From contig QHXR01000004.1 in the NCBI GenBank assembly GCA_003223025.1, forward strand, positions 1-64,000: a stretch of DNA of 64,000 nucleotides. The letters are read 5' to 3'. The position numbers were made by a program, and so were the translations under genes. Numbering within the stretch: position 1 is the stretch's first letter; each line of letters starts with the position of its first letter. The notes under the pieces were generated by a model. That model saw nothing but the letters and a program-made list of their open reading frames with translations, ran no database searches and was not told the origin of the DNA. The DNA is from Acidobacteriota bacterium (lineage in GTDB: Bacteria; Acidobacteriota; Blastocatellia; Pyrinomonadales; Pyrinomonadaceae). This document shows, piece by piece, positions 61,101 through 64,000 of the stretch.

Positions 61101-61440
61101 GAACGACGTTCGCGGTGGTTCCGCGAGATAGATTGACTTCGATATTCTCCTGCTTGTAGGCGTTGAACCCCGCTGCGGAAGCGATGTCGAGCGAATAGCG
61201 TCCTGGGGGAACGGACGAGAATCTGAAGGAACCGTCGGAATCAGAAGTCGTCGTCTGCGACCTAACGAGATTCGGACCGCTGAGGGTGACAGTCACATTC
61301 GGGACGGCGGCTCCGTTGGGATCACTGACAGTGCCTTCGACCGTTCCCGTAGTCGTGGTCTGTGCATACATGCTCAGCGGCGTCATAACGAACGCGAGCA
61401 CAAAAGCGAATGCAGCCACGAGAATAAATTTAGCTTTCAT
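58168..61440 (-). CDS. TonB-dependent receptor, Oar-like, with carboxypeptidase-regulatory-like domain
   Basis: The 1090-residue protein has a signal peptide (ILVAAFAFVLAFVMTPLSMYA/QT), an N-terminal beta-sandwich regulatory domain (GTVEGTVSDPNGAAVPNVTVTLSGPNL...GSFRFSSVPPGRYSLDI), a plug domain (TSRTVQGLYTIAP, SYILDGINTTDPAFGGG, VQEVEIKTGAFGADQGLSTGGVFNVITKSGTNEFHG) and a large barrel ending FRLGAKFSF. This architecture is abundant in Acidobacteriota and resembles Myxococcus Oar. It would import a large substrate with TonB energy; the ligand is unknown. A terminator follows. Confidence 0.93.
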   Translation of the reverse strand: MKAKFILVAAFAFVLAFVMTPLSMYAQTTTTGTVEGTVSDPNGAAVPNVTVTLSGPNLVRSQTTTSDSDGSFRFSSVPPGRYSLDIASAAGFNAYKQENIEVNLSRGTTANVVLALTGTSASVDVVANPEIDQATNTTGSNVSTEFFSNIPTSRTVQGLYTIAPTVTRSGLRDASGRERDPSVAGSSGPENSYILDGINTTDPAFGGGGANLPFEFVQEVEIKTGAFGADQGLSTGGVFNVITKSGTNEFHGDVFAYGLPKSFVRETRNIPFTGLAPNGYSELDAGGDIGGPIIKNRLTFFAAFNPQFRTNSYLTQTFRQEVEGKIKTPFYSGKLSWLINNNNTLTFTTFGDFTKEEGHLYAQNLQIVNGFGVDEGAFQGVRETGGHNYAGRLNSNISQNWIGEFSFGMHFQRNNIIPATSLDIPLVTDAFAILRPDNTVAPIVQSGVQGITRTGFVDYAYVPGGTLQRNFVQSAGFGLYQNQSRNRWEAAARLQNIFDNHTVKYGFEFYRNSYDIFQASTGPSNTFGNTNVPPVPANNGTDLDNRTVNGFRVTNNFEVCTIRGTSVVCPLNANIAPGEGILQSFAAQNLAALQAAGGVLPGGATSIMVGAVTANELNNNPVLVRLTTRVRDFRLNAQTKTDVMGYYVQDDWRVMRNLQFNIGVRWDNQSAGDANGNTYLKLNNWFDNLQPRLGFSWDPKGQGKTKIFANYARFIETPIPLDLNVRAGGGGSQTDKNFNVNRYSAPLNSIVATNFNTRNLGADPTPIDANLKPQSVNEFTLGFEHQFMNNFTFGTRGIYRAQGSVIEDGSFDDGDSYFLFNPGEPLPPGPGGAIGNTEYNACLGSVNDPADPTDDRAPQCFGRARRFYRGLEFSLNRRFANNYAFQASYVYSSLIGNYEGLFRNDNGQADPNITSLFDLTSLLANTYGRLPNDRPHQFKFNGTYQTPWRFIVSGNFYIQSGTPFSALVPHPVYGNNEGFADPRGTSLIPDLSSINGNGGISSAVGTNRLPTTWNLDLGLYYPIKFSENMQLRLTADWFNVTNTQRAVALDQTQLITLGVAGTPNVPNPFFGSGQIFQYPSAFRLGAKFSF

Positions 61441-61734
61441 AAAACAAACTCCTTATAGCTAAAGTCGGAAGAAAGTCTCTCGACCTTCTGACCGGAAGTA
61501 CGCAACGGTCATTCCGATTTTTTTCGACGTACGTTGCGATGGATGGAGTACGAATTAGTGCGAGCAACCAAGGTGGTACGCGTGACGCTCGGGGACGAAC
61601 GGCGTGTGATCCGGGACGGCATGTACGACGTAATGCACGCCGTCTATTTTTTTGTACGCGGAGAAAATCCGAAGGTTAAGATTTCGAAATTGAATCGTAG
61701 ATAAATATCCAGATTTTCGGAGAGAAGAAGTAGA

Positions 61735-61833
61735 GGGATTTGGGATTTGGGATTTGGGATTTGGGATTTGGGATTTGGGATTTGGGATTTGGGATTTGGG
61801 ATTTGGGATTTGGGATTTGGGATTTGGGATTTG
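61735..61833. repeat. Fourteen-copy tandem GGGATTT array
   Basis: The 99 nt are an essentially perfect tandem of GGGATTT (14 units). It sits in the 512-nt gap upstream of the TonB receptor gene. ORFs crossing it encode only FGIWDLG or IPNPKSQ repeats and are rejected. Nothing else of note is seen in 61441-61734. Confidence 0.93.
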
Positions 61834-61840
61834 AAATTGA

Positions 61841-61936
61841 GAGCGGGAGCAAACTCGCCTTCCGAACCTGCGAATGTGATCAGCGCGTTCAACGGACTCA
61901 CATTCGCAGGTCGGGAAGGCGGGCTCGCCCCCGCTC
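61841..61936. repeat. Imperfect inverted repeat, about 40-nt arms
   Basis: GAGCGGGAGC, CTCGCCTTCC and CCTGCGAATGTGA in the left arm pair with TCACATTCGCAGG, GGAAGGCGGG and CCCCCGCTC in the right arm. It adjoins the GGGATTT array and ends 17 nt before the leftward Fis-like stop. Confidence 0.8.
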
Positions 61937-61952
61937 TTAAAATCCAAACGAA

Positions 61953-62369
61953 CTAATCGACGCTGGTCAGAGTCGTCTCGACCGTGATGCCGAGCCGCTT
62001 TAACTTGGCGTTCAGAGTTGTCGGTTTAATGCCCAGCAGTTTTGCTGCATCTCGTTGATTTCCTTTGGTTTTGAACAATGCGTCGCGGATCAGTGATGCT
62101 TCGAACGCGTCCATTTCGTTGTCGAGCTTTATCGCATCGCCTTTCTTTCTCGAGCGCGGCCCGACGATCTTCTTTAGCGAATCAACCTCGCGTAAAAATA
62201 TCAGGATAAGTGAGCGAAGAGCCTCGATTCTGCTCGCCGCCTGTGAGAGATCCGTGATGTCCGTTTCGATAAGCGCGTACTCCGCGCGCTGTCTGATCTG
62301 CGTCTCGCCCGTTCTCACACGCGGACGTTCGCCGACATACCTCTGGTTTGGATCAGGGGATAAATTCAT
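61953..62369 (-). CDS. Fis-type HTH protein
   Basis: ATG 62369 (GGGTGG 6 nt upstream) gives 138 residues; the GTG at 62378 is an alternative. A helical N-terminal part (SQAASRIEALRSLILIFLREVDSLKKI) leads to a basic stretch and a C-terminal Fis/HTH_8 motif (FEASLIRDALFKTKGNQRDAAKLLGIKPTTLNAKLKRLGI), the same type as the tail of sigma-54 activators. It has no AAA+ or receiver domain. It may be a small DNA-binding regulator or a stand-alone remnant of an NtrC-family protein. Confidence 0.83.
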   Translation of the reverse strand: MNLSPDPNQRYVGERPRVRTGETQIRQRAEYALIETDITDLSQAASRIEALRSLILIFLREVDSLKKIVGPRSRKKGDAIKLDNEMDAFEASLIRDALFKTKGNQRDAAKLLGIKPTTLNAKLKRLGITVETTLTSVD

Positions 62370-62989
62370 AATAACCACCCGGGTAGATCAGTATTAATTT
62401 GTCTATGAGAAAAAATGAAATGAGGGAAACAACGGGGTGAGCAATCAGCCCGAAAGCAGTTCTTGAATGAGAAATAAAACGAGTACATGTCCGGTAACGC
62501 TGGAATGACTACTTTCCCCCTACATCGGTCGATCTTGAATAGAGAACCCCGTCGTGCCGATGTTTGTGACAGCTTTGTCTATGGCGATGATATACAAGTC
62601 GGTTCTCTCCCAAATCAACAAAGTGCCGAATGGCGAACATTGTGTGGTGAACAGTTGAGCCACGTGTTTGTTCCGCAAATTTTTCCCTAGGCAACTGTGA
62701 TGCCTGAAGCCGATACGGCGAGATCGAGTGTCGGTCAAGAAAAAGTTTCGCCACGATGAATTCAGCTCGCGCCGAGTAGAAAAGGAGTCGGCTTTATCCG
62801 CGTCATCCGCGCAAATCCGTGGCAGATCCTTTAGCTTTTCTCCATGCCGGATCTGCTGATGGGAACACAAAAAAATCCCGCCGGAGTAAATCTTCGGCGG
62901 GATTCGCTTTGTTGTCGTGAGGAGAGGTTGGTTTGCGAGGTTGGTGGCTACCCGTGCTCGTACCTTGTGAGGATGGGGAGAAACTTGAC
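62370..62989. other. Intergenic region without supported genes
   Basis: ORFs of 67-116 codons in this 620-nt gap have no recognisable protein character. Part of it (about 62783-62825) carries TTATCCGCGTCATCCGCG, related to the palindromic elements at 57-58 kb. The terminator at 62869-62903 belongs to the next gene. Confidence 0.6.
62869..62903 (-). terminator. Rho-independent terminator of the 3'-most partial gene
   Basis: On the minus strand ATCCCGCCG/CGGCGGGAT with an 11-nt loop is followed by a run of six T residues, about 86 nt after the leftward stop at 62990. Confidence 0.9.
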
Positions 62990-64000
62990 TCAGGCGAGAA
63001 TTTTTTCCGCGCCGACGCCGATCATGTCGCGAACTCGCCGCTTGAGTGCTTTTTCGAATTGGCGTGCTTCGTTGACGCCGGTGAATGAGAGTAGGGCGAG
63101 ATTTGATTCGATCCGCTTTCGATAATCGGAGACAAGCGAATCAGACACACCAAGCATCTCTGCGACCTCGAGCTGCGTACCGCTGTCGGAGATCAGATAG
63201 CAATGCCAGAGAACGTTGATCATGCGATCAAACTGCTTCTCTTTTCCGCGAACCGATTTACTGAGGCTCGTTAAAAATCCTTCGACAAATCCGGCGGCTT
63301 CCTGCTCCGCTTCGTTCCTCAGATAATCTTCTTCGGGAGTTTCGCGAATGTCCGGGACTTCGAAATGTGCTTTGTCCTCGTCGTCGCTGTCGCCGGAACC
63401 GCCAACCGGAACGAGATGGATATCCATGATCGGAAGACGCGACATGACGAAAGTTCGCAACGAGCGAACATCGACCGGAGAATCGATCGCCTTAAAGACG
63501 CGAACGATCAACTTCTCAAGCTCCGGATTGCTGATAACGATCTGCGCATCGCCGGTGCACCCGACCATACGAGTGTCGCGCTTTTGAAATGAAACAGCTT
63601 TGACGCGCTCGTCCATCTCCTGGACATCGCGGCGAGACTTTTCGATCTTCCAATCGGCAAGTCCGTACAATCGATCGGCGAGGCGACGATGGGCTTCGGG
63701 ATTACCGATATTGTCGAACCGCTTGAAGGTTGCACTCGTCTGGATCAAAGTCGAAATTCGGCGAGCGAGTCGATACGATTCGGGGTATCGTTTCCGAAGC
63801 TCGGCCGTGAGCATGTTCGTCAGCTCGATCTGACTGATCTCAGCTTCGACCTCGGCGTCAGACATACCGGTGTCGATGTAATGCTGAAATCTTTCCTTGC
63901 TGAGAAGAGCGACAAACAGTTCCTGCGTAAGATCGGTGTACGCGTTGTAGCGGCCTTCTTCGACGAGGAACCCGGCGCGCTTCGAGGCACGGACGAGAGG
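62990..64000 (-). CDS. Protein with C-terminal sigma-70-region-4-like HTH, partial (N-terminus outside window)
   Basis: The frame stays open to the window edge without a required start: 336 visible codons. The region before the first internal Met (63865) reads coherent protein (LVRASKRAGFLVEEGRYNAYTDLTQELFVALL), so the gene begins outside. Later parts are helical and charged (SYRLARRISTLIQTSATFKRFDNI, SVDVRSLRTFVMSRLPI). Near the C-terminus FDRMINVLWHCYLISDSGTQLEVAEMLGVSDSLVSDYRKRI resembles a sigma-factor-like or LuxR-like HTH. I do not recognise the whole family; a DNA-binding regulator is the best guess. Confidence 0.7.
   Translation of the reverse strand, partial: PLVRASKRAGFLVEEGRYNAYTDLTQELFVALLSKERFQHYIDTGMSDAEVEAEISQIELTNMLTAELRKRYPESYRLARRISTLIQTSATFKRFDNIGNPEAHRRLADRLYGLADWKIEKSRRDVQEMDERVKAVSFQKRDTRMVGCTGDAQIVISNPELEKLIVRVFKAIDSPVDVRSLRTFVMSRLPIMDIHLVPVGGSGDSDDEDKAHFEVPDIRETPEEDYLRNEAEQEAAGFVEGFLTSLSKSVRGKEKQFDRMINVLWHCYLISDSGTQLEVAEMLGVSDSLVSDYRKRIESNLALLSFTGVNEARQFEKALKRRVRDMIGVGAEKILA

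Noticed and set aside
61555-61947. ORFs with repeated IPNPKSQ or FGIWDLG
   Set aside because: Created by translation through the GGGATTT array; no other coding signal.
62487-62870. Short ORFs in the gap before the last gene
   Set aside because: No start context or protein character; part derives from a palindromic repeat.

Overview
The window looks like a chromosomal segment of an Acidobacteriota bacterium, most likely class Blastocatellia (Pyrinomonas-like). This is inferred from gene content: an Oar-like TonB-dependent receptor with an N-terminal carboxypeptidase-regulatory-like domain, Ser/Thr kinase and TolB-N/TPR proteins, an AroD-AroE fusion, many secreted proteins with Pro/Ser linkers, and intergenic 7-nt periodic arrays. 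No rRNA gene is present, so the placement is not proven.

Region 1 (1-9.9 kb) is mostly regulatory: a truncated ECF sigma factor, an orphan type IV prepilin, tRNA-Val(CAC), a Kv-like potassium channel, a 1257-residue membrane sensor fused directly to a sigma-54 activator, and a run of ABM-domain protein, NarL-type histidine kinase, LuxR-type response regulator and stand-alone receiver.

Region 2 (9.9-14.2 kb) encodes cell-envelope proteins: a small secreted protein, an Omp85-type barrel and a repeat-containing Trp/Tyr/Gly-rich secreted protein.

Region 3 (14.4-24.8 kb) is the highlight. It is a six-gene leftward operon: sbnA-like and sbnB-like genes for L-2,3-diaminopropionate (Dap), a broken glycine-amidinotransferase-like gene, an S41 peptidase, a 1702-residue Pls/PosA-type membrane synthetase (adenylation, carrier, membrane and beta-helix domains) with an extra C-terminal TraX-like acyltransferase, and a Sfp-type phosphopantetheinyl transferase. 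The simplest reading is synthesis of a Dap-containing cationic homopolymer or oligomer, possibly acyl-capped.

Region 4 (24.9-41.5 kb) is a long set of mostly leftward envelope genes: beta-barrels, a porin, DUF4239 and DUF4136 proteins, a lipoprotein arylsulfatase, its likely maturase FGE, duplicated DUF2490-like barrels, a PsiE homologue and an OmpA-family protein. A 16-bp dyad, CTGT-N8-ACAG, recurs 13 times from 14.4 to 41.2 kb, nearly always in gaps upstream of these genes and of the Dap operon. It looks like the operator of one undescribed regulon.

Region 5 (41.7-64 kb) is mostly housekeeping and lineage-specific: TspO-like protein, AroDE, zinc-ribbon protein, ThiF/MoeB, NDH-2, an intact RAYT/REP element, a beta-propeller protein, ferredoxin plus SDR, glutaredoxin, Ser/Thr kinase-TPR, TolB-N/TPR, a ferritin-like protein, the TonB receptor, a Fis-like protein and a truncated sigma-like protein. 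Its gaps are rich in long inverted repeats and 7-nt arrays.
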